DNA of 64,000 nt, taken from positions 4,537,157 through 4,601,156 of the forward strand of contig NC_054391.1 of NCBI RefSeq assembly GCF_001625195.1. The letters run 5' to 3'. Position numbers and translations under genes: made by a program. Shown one piece after another: positions 1-9,239 of the stretch (position 1 is its first letter; each line of letters opens with the position of its first letter). Origin of the DNA: Drechmeria coniospora. Its lineage: Eukaryota > Ascomycota > Sordariomycetes > Hypocreales > Ophiocordycipitaceae. The notes under the pieces were generated by a model. It saw nothing but the letters and a program-made list of their open reading frames with translations. It had not been told where the DNA came from and did not search any database.

Positions 1-205
1 GACTACTGCAGTACTGCTGCTGTACTGTCGCGACCGAACCCTAATACTGATTAACCCTGCTAGTTGCAACCAACTTGCAGTATGACTTAACCAGAGTATT
101 TGGAGCTGCATTGAATGCAAGCAGATTGTTCGGAGATGCATTGTATGGAATCAGACAGAATTCCAACACGTGCACATTGCACTGATTGAGGTACTACCTC
201 TCAGG

Positions 206-212
206 TATAAAA
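206..212 (+). promoter_or_regulatory. TATA box upstream of the giant repeat gene
   Basis: A TATAAAA string, followed by a pyrimidine-rich stretch and a CA-rich leader, lies about 320 bp before the first Thr/Pro repeats. It is the only good core-promoter candidate for the giant repeat gene. The next ATG, at 212, opens only eight codons, so the start of translation is not settled by this element. Confidence 0.45.
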
Positions 213-356
213 TGGTCCTCCCTTTCCTACACTCTTAGATAGTTAGGTACACACACACAAGAAGCACACGCTGAAAACACACGCACGCGCGCAAGCAAGC
301 ACAAGAAACACAACAGTCTTTCTTTTCTGAATTGTCCCTTGGTACTCCTATTTGAC

Positions 357-428
357 TTGTTCAAATCTGTATTCCTTGCCCAGTTACTAACTGGTGCACT
401 TCCTGCTGTTACTAACAGCCTCGATTGA
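357..428 (+). pseudogene. Signal-peptide-like segment without ATG, closed by TGA
   Basis: Read from the TTG at 357, the codons give a short positive start (Phe-Lys), a hydrophobic core rich in Leu, Val and Ala, and a small-residue region (Gly-Ala-Leu-Pro-Ala-Val-Thr), which is the shape of a secretory signal peptide. The frame has TTG where an ATG would be expected and meets TGA at 426-428, before the repeats begin. It may be the decayed first exon of the giant repeat gene, or chance. An unrecognised intron could join it to the repeats, but I saw no convincing donor. Confidence 0.25.
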
Positions 429-466
429 TATCCATTTTGGATAGTCCGTGCAACTGAACTTCCACT

Positions 467-1015
467 GTGCACCCTTCCTATTTTACCCCTTTATTCCAAG
501 AGGTAATTCCCCTTTTTATTTTAAGAGTTACGACTGATGGACTTATCCCTGGCACAACAACAATGCTACCGCCATTAGGATGTACGTTAAATTGCATTAC
601 AAGCGTAATAATTACGGTTACCGGCGGAACAATAACTACAACAACTCTTGGTCCAGTCCCTGGTACTTCAACAATCCTACCACCCCTCGGCTGCACTATT
701 GGCTGCGTTACAAGAATAGTGATTACAGCTACAGGCAGTATCGTAACTGAGACTACACAAGGCCCGATTGCCGGAACAGCGACTGTCTTGCCATTATCAG
801 GGTGTACATCTGACTGCATTACAACAGTCATCGTTACAATCATCGGCGGAAGCATAACTACAACAACAGTTGGCCCAGTCCCCGGCACTTCAACAATCTT
901 GCCTCCGCCAGGGTGTACTACGAATTGTATTACCAGTATTGTCATAACCGCCGTCGGCAGAATTACAACTACTACGATCATGGGCCTTGACGCTGGCACA
1001 ACGACAATATTCAAA
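467..1015 (+). pseudogene. First repeats of the giant gene, in a different frame
   Basis: From about 530 to 1,012 this frame encodes repeats of the same kind as the giant frame downstream: Pro-Gly-Thr-Ser-Thr-Ile-Leu-Pro-Pro, then a Cys-x3-Cys pair, then a Thr/Val/Ile run. Near 1,012 the repeat pattern leaves this frame in the middle of a unit and continues one frame over. The frame opens only at a GTG (467) after an upstream TGA (455), and its first ATG, at 563, lies inside a repeat. This is either the broken 5' end of the giant gene, an intragenic deletion, or an assembly error in a tandem array. Confidence 0.55.
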
Positions 1016-4000
1016 CCAGCCTCCAGATACAGCCGTAACGGTAACGATTACATCAGGGTCAATACCCGGAACCTCAACGGTTTTGCCCCCAACTGGCTGC
1101 ATTCATCCATGTACAACAAGTATTATTGTTACGCAGCCAGTTATACAGCCTTCTAATACAGTCGTAACTACTACAGTAACTGGAACAGCACCAGGAACAT
1201 TAACTATTACGCCACCAATTGACTGTACGCCTCCATGTACTACAAGTGTTATCGTAACGGTAGTCTCAAACCAACCTCTGAATACAGTCATTACTTCAAC
1301 AGTCACTACCGGCACAATACCCGGCACATCAACAATTTTGCCTCCGTCTGATTGTACGAATAGCTGCACTACAATTATTATTATTACGCATCCTATTACA
1401 CAGGCTTCTAATACGGCCATAACTACTACAATTACTGGAACGGTACCCGGAACGTTGACTATTACTCCGCCGGTTGACTGCATTCCACCATGTACAACAA
1501 GTATTGTAGTAACAGTAACTTCAAACCAGCCTCCAGATACGGCCGTAACAATGACAATTACGTCAGGGTCAATACCCGGAACTTCAACAGTTTTGCCCCC
1601 AACCGACTGCGTTCATCCATGTACAACAAGTATTATTGTTACGCAGCCTGTTACATATCCTTCTAATACAGTCGTAACTACTACAGTAACTGGAACGGCA
1701 CCAGGAACATTAACTATTACGCCACCAATTGACTGCACGCCTCCATGTACTACGAGTGTTATTGTAACGGCAGTCTCAAACCAACCTCTGAATACAGTCA
1801 TTACTTCAACAGTCACTACCGGTACAATACTCGGCACATCAACAATTTTGCCTCCGTCTGGTTGTACAAATAGCTGCACTACAATTGTTGTTATTACGCA
1901 GCCTATATCGCAGGCTTCTAATACGGCCATAACTACTACAGTTACCGGAACGGCACCCGGAACGTTGACTATTACTCCTCCTGTTGACTGCACTCCGCCA
2001 TGTACAACAAGCATTATAGTAACAGTAACTTCAAACCAGCCTCCAGATACAGCCGTAACTGTAACGATTACATCAGGAACAATATCTGGTACCATAACGG
2101 TTTTGCCCCCAACTGACTGCATTCATCCATGTACGACAAGTATTATTGTTACGCAGCCTCTTACACAGCAATCCAATATAGTTATAACTACTACAGTAAC
2201 TGGAACAGCACCCGGAACATTAACTATTACGCCACCAACTGACTGCACGCCTCTATGTACTACGAGTGTTATTGTAACGGTAGTTTCAAGCCAACCTTCG
2301 GATACAGTCATAACTTCAACAGTCACTACCGGCACAATACCAGGAACATCGACAATTTTCCCTCCTGTAGACTGTGTGCATCCTTGTACCACGGTCGTTA
2401 TTATTACAAAGCCTCCTAATACGGGTGCAACCACTACGGTAACGGGAACAGTACCCGGAACATCAACAATTATACCGCCAGCTGACTGTACACCACCGTG
2501 CACCACGAGCTATGTTGTAACAGTAACCTCGAACCAGCCTCCTAATACTGTCTTAACGGTCACGATTACAACTGGAACAATCGCTGGAACTTCCACAATT
2601 TTACCACCTACAGATTGCAACCACCCATGTACAACGACTATCATTATTTCACAACCCCCCCATACAGCTGTAACCAATACAGTAACTGGAACAGCAGCAG
2701 GTACATCTACTATTACACCACCAGCTAACTGTATACCTCCGTGCACCACAAGTGTTATTATAACCGTAACCTCAAACCAGCCTCCGGATACGGCTGTAAC
2801 AAGGACGATTATAACCGGGACTTCGCCGGGAACCTCAACTATTTTGCCTCCTACAGATTGTGTACATCCATGCACTACGACCATTATCATTACACGACCT
2901 CTTAACACAGCTGTAACTACGACGGTAACAGGAAGTATACTCGGAACATCTACCATTGCACCACCAATTAGCTGCGCGCCCCCGTGCACAACAAGTATTA
3001 TTATAACGGTAACCTCAAGCCGGCTTCCGCATACAGTCGTAACAACTACCATAACTGGTACATTACCTGGAACATCTACAATTGCACCTCCAGTTGGGTG
3101 TACAAACTCGTGCACGACGAGTATTATTATAACAGTAACCTCGAACCAGCCTCCTGATACTTTCGTTATTACAACAATTACAACTGGCACGATGCTAGGC
3201 ACTTCAACAATTTTGCCTCCAGTAGACTGTACGCATCCTTGTACGACAACGATTATTATTACATCGCCTCCGAACACAGCTGTAACTACGACAGTAACTG
3301 GATCGGTACCCGGAACAACTACCATTACACCACCTGTTAACTGTGCGCCCCCGTGCAAAACAAGTATTATAATAACAGTAACTTCGACCCAACTTCCAGA
3401 TACGGCCGTAACCACTACAGTAACTGGCACATTGCCTGGTACATCCACAATTACACCCCCAGTTGGGTGTGCACACCCGTGTACGACAAGTATTATTGTA
3501 ACAATAACTTCGAATCAGCCTCCTGATACCGCTGTAACAACAATAATTACGACTGGTACGATACCAGGGACATCGACGATTTTACCGTCGACGGATTGCA
3601 CGCACCCGTGCACAACCAGAATTATTATAACAGTAACTTCTAACCAGCCTACAGGTACAGCTGTAACTACTACGGTAACTGGAACAGCACCTGGCACATC
3701 TACTGTTATACCTCCAGTTGATTGCACGCATCCATGCACGACTAGTATTATTATTACCGTTACTTCAAATCATGCGCCTGATACGGTTATCACCACAACA
3801 ATTACAGCCGGGACAGTCCCAGGAACGTCGACAAGGGTTCCTCCTATAGATTGCACGCACCCTTGTACTACAAGCATCATTGTTACACAACCACCTGATA
3901 CGGCTGTAACAACCACAGTTACTGGACCATTACCCGGAACGTCCACTATTCTACCACCAAGCGAATGCACGCACATGTGTACGACAAGTATTATTATTAC

Positions 4001-7000
4001 AATAACCTCGAACCAGCCTCCGGATACGGCCGTAACAACCACGATTACAACAGGCACAATACCAGGAACGTCGACATTTTTGCCTCCTACAGATTGCACA
4101 CATCCATGCACTACAAGCATTGTTATCATACAGCCTCTAAATTCGGCTATTACGACTACAATAACTGGTACACTACCGGGCACTTCTACAATCACGCCTC
4201 CAACTGATTGCACGCAACCCTGTACGACGAGTGTCATAATAACAGTAACTTCGAACCAGCCACCCGATACGGCTATAACGACAACGATTACGACAGGCAC
4301 TATACCAGGGACTTCGACAATTTTGCCTCCTACAGATTGCACCCATCCTTGTACTACGAGTATTATTGTAACCCAACCTCAAGATACAATTATTACTACA
4401 ACGGTGCCAGGAACATTACCTGGAACGTCTACTATTACACCACCGCCCGGATGTACTTATCCCTGCACTACGCTTGTTGTGGTAACTGCACTCTCTGATA
4501 CGGCTGTAACTACTACTATAACCGGTACATTACCTGGCACATCCACTATAACACCGCCACTTGACTGTACGCATCCGTGTACAACAAGTATTATTATAAC
4601 AGTAACTTCGAACCAGCCTCCCGATACGGCTGTGACGACAACAATTACGACAGGTACCATACCAGGGACTTCGACAATTTTGCCTCCTACAGATTGCACC
4701 CATCCCTGTACTACGACTATTATTGTAACCCAACCTCTAGATACAATTATTACTACGACGGTACCAGGAACATTGCCTGGAACGTCTACTATCACACCAC
4801 CACTCGGCTGTACTCATCCCTGTACTACGAGTATTGTTATAACTGTACTCCCTGATACAGCTGTAACTACTACTATAACTGGTGCAGTACCTGGCTCGTC
4901 TACTATTACGCCTCCAGCCGATTGCACGCACCCGTGTACTACGAGTGTTATTATTACAGTTACCTCAAATCAGCCTCCCGATACGGCTGTAACGACAACG
5001 ATTACAACAGGCACCATACCAGGGACTTCGACAATTTTACCTCCTACAGATTGCACTCATCCCTGTACTACGAGCATTATTGTAACCCAACCTCAAGATA
5101 CAATTATTACTACAACGGTACCAGGAATATTGCCTGGAACGTCTACTATTACACCACCGCCCGGATGTACTCATCCTTGCACTACGAGTGTTGTTATAAC
5201 TGTGCTCCCTAATACAGCTGTAACTACTACTGTAACTGGCACAGTACCTGGCTCATCTACTATTACGCCTCCAGCCGATTGCACGCACCCGTGTACAACG
5301 AGTGTTATTATTACAGTTACCTCAAATCAGCCTCCCGATACGGCTGTAACGACAACGATTACGACAGGCACCATACCAGGGACTTCGACAATTTTACCTC
5401 CTACAGATTGCACCCATCCCTGCACTACAAGTGTTATCATAATTGTACCCCCTGATACTGCTGTAACTACAACTATGACTGGTACACTACCCGGCACGTC
5501 TACTATCATTCCTCTCGTTGATTGTACGCATCCATGCACAACGATTGTTATTATTACTGTTACCTCAAATCAGCCTCCCGATATGGCTGTAACGACAACG
5601 ATTACGACAGGCACTATGCCAGGGACTTCGACAATTTTGCCTCCTACAGATTGCACCCATCCCTGTACTACGACTATTATTGTAACCCAACCTCCAGATA
5701 CAATTATTACTACGACGGTACCAGGAACATTGCCTGGAACGTCTACTATTACACCACCACTCGGCTGTACTCATCCCTGCACTACGCTTGTTGTGGTAAC
5801 TGCACTCTCTGATACGGCTGTAACTACTACTATAACTGGTACATTACCTGGCACATCTACTATAACACCGCCACTTGACTGTACGCATCCGTGTACAACA
5901 AGTATTATTATAACAGTAACTTCGAACCAGCCTCCCGATACGGCTGTAACGACAACGATTACGACAGGCACCATACCAGGGACTTCGACAATTTTGCCTC
6001 CTACAGATTGCACCCATCCTTGTACTACGAGTATTATTGTAACCCAACCTCCAGATACAATTATTACTACAACGGTGCCAGGAACATTGCCTGGAACGTC
6101 TACCATTACACCACCGCCCGGATGTACTCATCCCTGTACTACAAGTGTTGTTATAACTGAACTCCCTAATACAGCTGTAACTACTACTATAACTGGTACA
6201 GTACCTGGCTCATCTACTATTACGCCTCCAGCCGATTGCACGCACCCGTGTACTACGAGCGTTATTATTACAGTTACCTCAAATCAGCCTCCCGATACGG
6301 CTGTAACGACAACGATTACAACAGGCACCATACCAGGGACTTCGACAATTTTGCCCCCTACAGATTGCACTCATCCCTGTACTACGAGCATTATTGTAAC
6401 CCAACCTCAAGATACAATTATTACTACAACGGTGCCAGGAACATTGCCTGGAACGTCTACCATTACACCACCGCCCGGATGTACTCATCCCTGCACTACA
6501 AGTGTTGTTATAACTGTGCTCCCTGATACAGCTGTAACTACTACTATAACTGGTACAGTACCTGGCTCGTCTACTATTACGCCTCCAGCCGATTGCACGC
6601 ACCCGTGTACTACGAGCGTTATTATTACAGTTACCTCAAATCAGCCTCCCGATACGGCTGTAACGACAACGATTACAACAGGCACCATACCAGGGACTTC
6701 GACAATTTTACCTCCTACAGATTGCACTCATCCCTGTACTACGAGCATTATTGTAACCCAACCTCAAGATACAATTATTACTACAACGGTACCAGGAATA
6801 TTGCCTGGAACGTCTACTATTACACCACCGCCCGGATGTACTCATCCTTGCACTACGAGTGTTGTTATAACTGTGCTCCCTAATACAGCTGTAACTACTA
6901 CTGTAACTGGCACAGTACCTGGCTCATCTACTATTACGCCTCCAGCCGATTGCACGCACCCGTGTACAACGAGTGTTATTGTTACAGTCACTTCGAACCA

Positions 7001-8430
7001 ACCTCCCGACACTGCTGCAACAACAACAATTACGGCAGGAACCTTACCAGGGACTTCAACAATTTTGCCTCCTACAGATTGCACCCATCCCTGCACTACG
7101 AGCATTATTGTAACCCAACCTCAAGATACAATTATTACTACAACGGTACCTGGAACATTACCTGGAACGTCTACTATTATACCACCGTCCGGATGTACTC
7201 ATCCCTGTACTACAAGTGTTGTTATAACTGAACTCCCTGATACAGCTGTAACTACTACTATAACTGGCACAGTACCGGGCTCGTCTACTATTTCGCCTCC
7301 AGCCGATTGCACGCACCCGTGCACAACGAGTGTTATTGTCACAGTCACTTCGAACCAGCCTCCCGACACTGCTGTAACGACAACGATTAAGACAGGAACC
7401 TTGCCGGGTACTTCAACAATTTTGCCCCCTACAGATTGCACTCATCCCTGCACTACGAGTATTATTGTTACCGAACCTCCAGATATAGTTATTACTACAA
7501 CGGTGCCAGGAACGTTGCCTGGAACATCTACGATTACCCCGCCGCCTGGCTGTACGCATTCTTGCACTACAAGTGTTATTATAACTGTTCCTCCCGATAC
7601 AATCGTTACAAGTACAGTAACAGGTGGAACCATACCCGGCACGTCCACCATCACGCCGCCGACTGGCTGTACGCATCCTTGCACTACAAGTGTTATTATA
7701 ACTGTTCCTGCCGACACAATCGTTACAAGTACAGTAACAGGTGGAACTGCACCTGGAACGTCTATTATTACGCCGCCGCCTGACTGTACGCATCCTTGCA
7801 CTACAAGTGTTATTGTAACTGTTCCTCCCGACACAATCGTTACAAGCACAGTAACAGGTGGTACTGTACCCGGCACGTCCACTATTACGCCCCCGCCTGG
7901 CTGTACGCATCCTTGCACTACAAGTGTTATTATAACTATTCCTGCCGACACAATTGTTACAAGTACAGTAACAGGTGGAACTGTGTCTGGGACGTCTACA
8001 ATTACGCCGCCGCCAGGCTGTACGCATCCTTGCACTACAAGTGTTATTATAACTGTTCCTCGCGACACAATTATTACAAGTACAGTAACAAGTGGAACCA
8101 TACCCGGGACGTCCACAATCACGCCGCCGCCTGGCTGTACGCATCCCTGCACCACAAGCGTTATTATAACTGTTCCTCGCGACACAATTATTACAAGTAC
8201 AGTAACAAGTGGAACTGTACCTGGAACTTCAACTATTACGCCGCCGTCTGGCTGCACCCGTCCCTGCACTACACGCATCATAGTTACAGAACCTGTAAAC
8301 GTTGCTATTACCACTACAGTAAGCGGTACGCGGCCTGGGACATCTACAATTCATCCATCGTCTGGTTGTGTACGTCCTTGTACGACGACTGTTATAGTTA
8401 CAGCAACCGTTATCCCTCCACTACCTCTAA
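530..8430 (+). repeat. Nested tandem repeat array (117-119, 357 and 1,314 bp periods)
   Basis: Single modules of about 117-119 bp are grouped in threes into 357-bp units. The word GATTGCACGCACCCGTGT recurs with its GCACGC part at 4924, 5281, 6238, 6595 and 6952. The steps 4924 to 5281, 6238 to 6595 and 6595 to 6952 are each 357 bp. The steps 4924 to 6238 and 5281 to 6595 are each 1,314 bp, which marks a duplicated larger block. From about 7,550 to 8,250 the array changes to a simple 117-bp period. All these periods are multiples of three, so unequal exchange keeps the frame. Confidence 0.9.
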
Positions 8431-9239
8431 ATTGCACAGTCATAGGATACCTGATTCAGAATGCTAATGGTGTCAACCCCGCTGGACATCCCAATATATT
8501 TTATGGCGTTGATTTGGCAACCGGAACCCAGCAACTTATTAACGCAAATGTGATTGCCTCACCAGGACTTACCATAAATGCCATTGGGTTTAATGTTCTT
8601 GATAATTACATTTATGGAAGTACTCTAGGTGCACAAGGATCTGCTGGAGCGGCGGGTTATCTTATTCGAATCGGTGCAGGAGGGATAAGTCAACCGTTGG
8701 GATTTAGACTTCCACTTACGACTGTTGTTGGAGATATTACTCCAGACGGTCATTATTGGATTAAAGCTAACCCGACCATTGTTGGCGTCTCAGATGGCCG
8801 TTGGGCCGAAATCGATCTTTCTGACCCGAGTTCTTCCACATTCGGTACCGTCCTTTCGTCTGGTCCATCAGCAGGTTCTGGCATCGGTAATATGGACTTT
8901 GCAGATTGGGCCTATGTACCAGATGGAGGAAATTATTTATGGACTTATGGACTTCAGGATTGGGTTGCCACTACTATTGTATTGATTCGTTTCAACTTGG
9001 CGACCCACACCTATTCAAATATGGGGGTCTTGCTTAATCCAGGTTCAAGAGGGGGATTCGGAGCCGTGTGGGCTACAGCGGATGGGTATCTTTATGGCCA
9101 GCAAAACCTGACGGGTCGGATTTATAGGATTCGTATTGCGGGCGGAATTGGTTCTGTCCAACTTGTTTCGACAGGACCTACAAGCTCGGGCAACGATGGT
9201 GCCAGATGCGTCAATGCTCTTAACCCCATTATTCCTTAA
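987..9239 (+). CDS. Giant Thr/Pro/Cys tandem-repeat surface-type protein with C-terminal DUF6923-like domain
   Basis: The open frame has 2,750 codons, but its first ATG comes only at 1551, so the 5' end is unresolved. Up to about 8,430 it consists of roughly sixty (estimated) 37-43 residue modules: Pro-Gly-Thr-Ser-Thr-Ile-x-Pro-Pro, a Cys-x3-Cys pair (often Asp-Cys-Thr-His-Pro-Cys-Thr-Thr), then a beta-prone Ile/Val/Thr run. The repeats resemble Thr-rich stalks of fungal adhesins or flocculins in composition; that comparison is inference. The last 270 residues are not repetitive. They have Gly/Asp-rich propeller-like strands (for example Gly-Tyr-Leu-Ile-Gln, Asp-Leu-Ala-Thr-Gly, Ile-Thr-Pro-Asp-Gly) and fit the DUF6923 family. 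I see no GPI signal at the C-terminus and no intact signal peptide. Codon use is AT-rich compared with the genes after 13 kb. Confidence 0.7.
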   Translation: MTLAQRQYSNQPPDTAVTVTITSGSIPGTSTVLPPTGCIHPCTTSIIVTQPVIQPSNTVVTTTVTGTAPGTLTITPPIDCTPPCTTSVIVTVVSNQPLNTVITSTVTTGTIPGTSTILPPSDCTNSCTTIIIITHPITQASNTAITTTITGTVPGTLTITPPVDCIPPCTTSIVVTVTSNQPPDTAVTMTITSGSIPGTSTVLPPTDCVHPCTTSIIVTQPVTYPSNTVVTTTVTGTAPGTLTITPPIDCTPPCTTSVIVTAVSNQPLNTVITSTVTTGTILGTSTILPPSGCTNSCTTIVVITQPISQASNTAITTTVTGTAPGTLTITPPVDCTPPCTTSIIVTVTSNQPPDTAVTVTITSGTISGTITVLPPTDCIHPCTTSIIVTQPLTQQSNIVITTTVTGTAPGTLTITPPTDCTPLCTTSVIVTVVSSQPSDTVITSTVTTGTIPGTSTIFPPVDCVHPCTTVVIITKPPNTGATTTVTGTVPGTSTIIPPADCTPPCTTSYVVTVTSNQPPNTVLTVTITTGTIAGTSTILPPTDCNHPCTTTIIISQPPHTAVTNTVTGTAAGTSTITPPANCIPPCTTSVIITVTSNQPPDTAVTRTIITGTSPGTSTILPPTDCVHPCTTTIIITRPLNTAVTTTVTGSILGTSTIAPPISCAPPCTTSIIITVTSSRLPHTVVTTTITGTLPGTSTIAPPVGCTNSCTTSIIITVTSNQPPDTFVITTITTGTMLGTSTILPPVDCTHPCTTTIIITSPPNTAVTTTVTGSVPGTTTITPPVNCAPPCKTSIIITVTSTQLPDTAVTTTVTGTLPGTSTITPPVGCAHPCTTSIIVTITSNQPPDTAVTTIITTGTIPGTSTILPSTDCTHPCTTRIIITVTSNQPTGTAVTTTVTGTAPGTSTVIPPVDCTHPCTTSIIITVTSNHAPDTVITTTITAGTVPGTSTRVPPIDCTHPCTTSIIVTQPPDTAVTTTVTGPLPGTSTILPPSECTHMCTTSIIITITSNQPPDTAVTTTITTGTIPGTSTFLPPTDCTHPCTTSIVIIQPLNSAITTTITGTLPGTSTITPPTDCTQPCTTSVIITVTSNQPPDTAITTTITTGTIPGTSTILPPTDCTHPCTTSIIVTQPQDTIITTTVPGTLPGTSTITPPPGCTYPCTTLVVVTALSDTAVTTTITGTLPGTSTITPPLDCTHPCTTSIIITVTSNQPPDTAVTTTITTGTIPGTSTILPPTDCTHPCTTTIIVTQPLDTIITTTVPGTLPGTSTITPPLGCTHPCTTSIVITVLPDTAVTTTITGAVPGSSTITPPADCTHPCTTSVIITVTSNQPPDTAVTTTITTGTIPGTSTILPPTDCTHPCTTSIIVTQPQDTIITTTVPGILPGTSTITPPPGCTHPCTTSVVITVLPNTAVTTTVTGTVPGSSTITPPADCTHPCTTSVIITVTSNQPPDTAVTTTITTGTIPGTSTILPPTDCTHPCTTSVIIIVPPDTAVTTTMTGTLPGTSTIIPLVDCTHPCTTIVIITVTSNQPPDMAVTTTITTGTMPGTSTILPPTDCTHPCTTTIIVTQPPDTIITTTVPGTLPGTSTITPPLGCTHPCTTLVVVTALSDTAVTTTITGTLPGTSTITPPLDCTHPCTTSIIITVTSNQPPDTAVTTTITTGTIPGTSTILPPTDCTHPCTTSIIVTQPPDTIITTTVPGTLPGTSTITPPPGCTHPCTTSVVITELPNTAVTTTITGTVPGSSTITPPADCTHPCTTSVIITVTSNQPPDTAVTTTITTGTIPGTSTILPPTDCTHPCTTSIIVTQPQDTIITTTVPGTLPGTSTITPPPGCTHPCTTSVVITVLPDTAVTTTITGTVPGSSTITPPADCTHPCTTSVIITVTSNQPPDTAVTTTITTGTIPGTSTILPPTDCTHPCTTSIIVTQPQDTIITTTVPGILPGTSTITPPPGCTHPCTTSVVITVLPNTAVTTTVTGTVPGSSTITPPADCTHPCTTSVIVTVTSNQPPDTAATTTITAGTLPGTSTILPPTDCTHPCTTSIIVTQPQDTIITTTVPGTLPGTSTIIPPSGCTHPCTTSVVITELPDTAVTTTITGTVPGSSTISPPADCTHPCTTSVIVTVTSNQPPDTAVTTTIKTGTLPGTSTILPPTDCTHPCTTSIIVTEPPDIVITTTVPGTLPGTSTITPPPGCTHSCTTSVIITVPPDTIVTSTVTGGTIPGTSTITPPTGCTHPCTTSVIITVPADTIVTSTVTGGTAPGTSIITPPPDCTHPCTTSVIVTVPPDTIVTSTVTGGTVPGTSTITPPPGCTHPCTTSVIITIPADTIVTSTVTGGTVSGTSTITPPPGCTHPCTTSVIITVPRDTIITSTVTSGTIPGTSTITPPPGCTHPCTTSVIITVPRDTIITSTVTSGTVPGTSTITPPSGCTRPCTTRIIVTEPVNVAITTTVSGTRPGTSTIHPSSGCVRPCTTTVIVTATVIPPLPLNCTVIGYLIQNANGVNPAGHPNIFYGVDLATGTQQLINANVIASPGLTINAIGFNVLDNYIYGSTLGAQGSAGAAGYLIRIGAGGISQPLGFRLPLTTVVGDITPDGHYWIKANPTIVGVSDGRWAEIDLSDPSSSTFGTVLSSGPSAGSGIGNMDFADWAYVPDGGNYLWTYGLQDWVATTIVLIRFNLATHTYSNMGVLLNPGSRGGFGAVWATADGYLYGQQNLTGRIYRIRIAGGIGSVQLVSTGPTSSGNDGARCVNALNPIIP
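8430..9236 (+). other. DUF6923-like C-terminal domain of the giant protein
   Basis: This is the non-repetitive end of the giant frame, about 269 residues. It has repeated strand-turn units with Gly-Tyr-Leu, Asn-Tyr-Ile-Tyr-Gly, Gly-Asp-Ile-Thr-Pro-Asp-Gly and Asp-Gly-Tyr-Leu-Tyr-Gly motifs. Such spacing is typical of beta-propeller-like DUF6923 domains found at the end of fungal and bacterial surface proteins. The family call is from memory of its pattern and was not checked by a profile search. Confidence 0.6.

Noticed and set aside
2510..3448. Long minus-strand frames across the giant repeat (also 478-1014, 1613-2122, 3770-4342, 7442-8314)
   Set aside because: They are the reverse reading of the repeat codons, stay open only because the repeats are periodic, and have no ATG or domain of their own.
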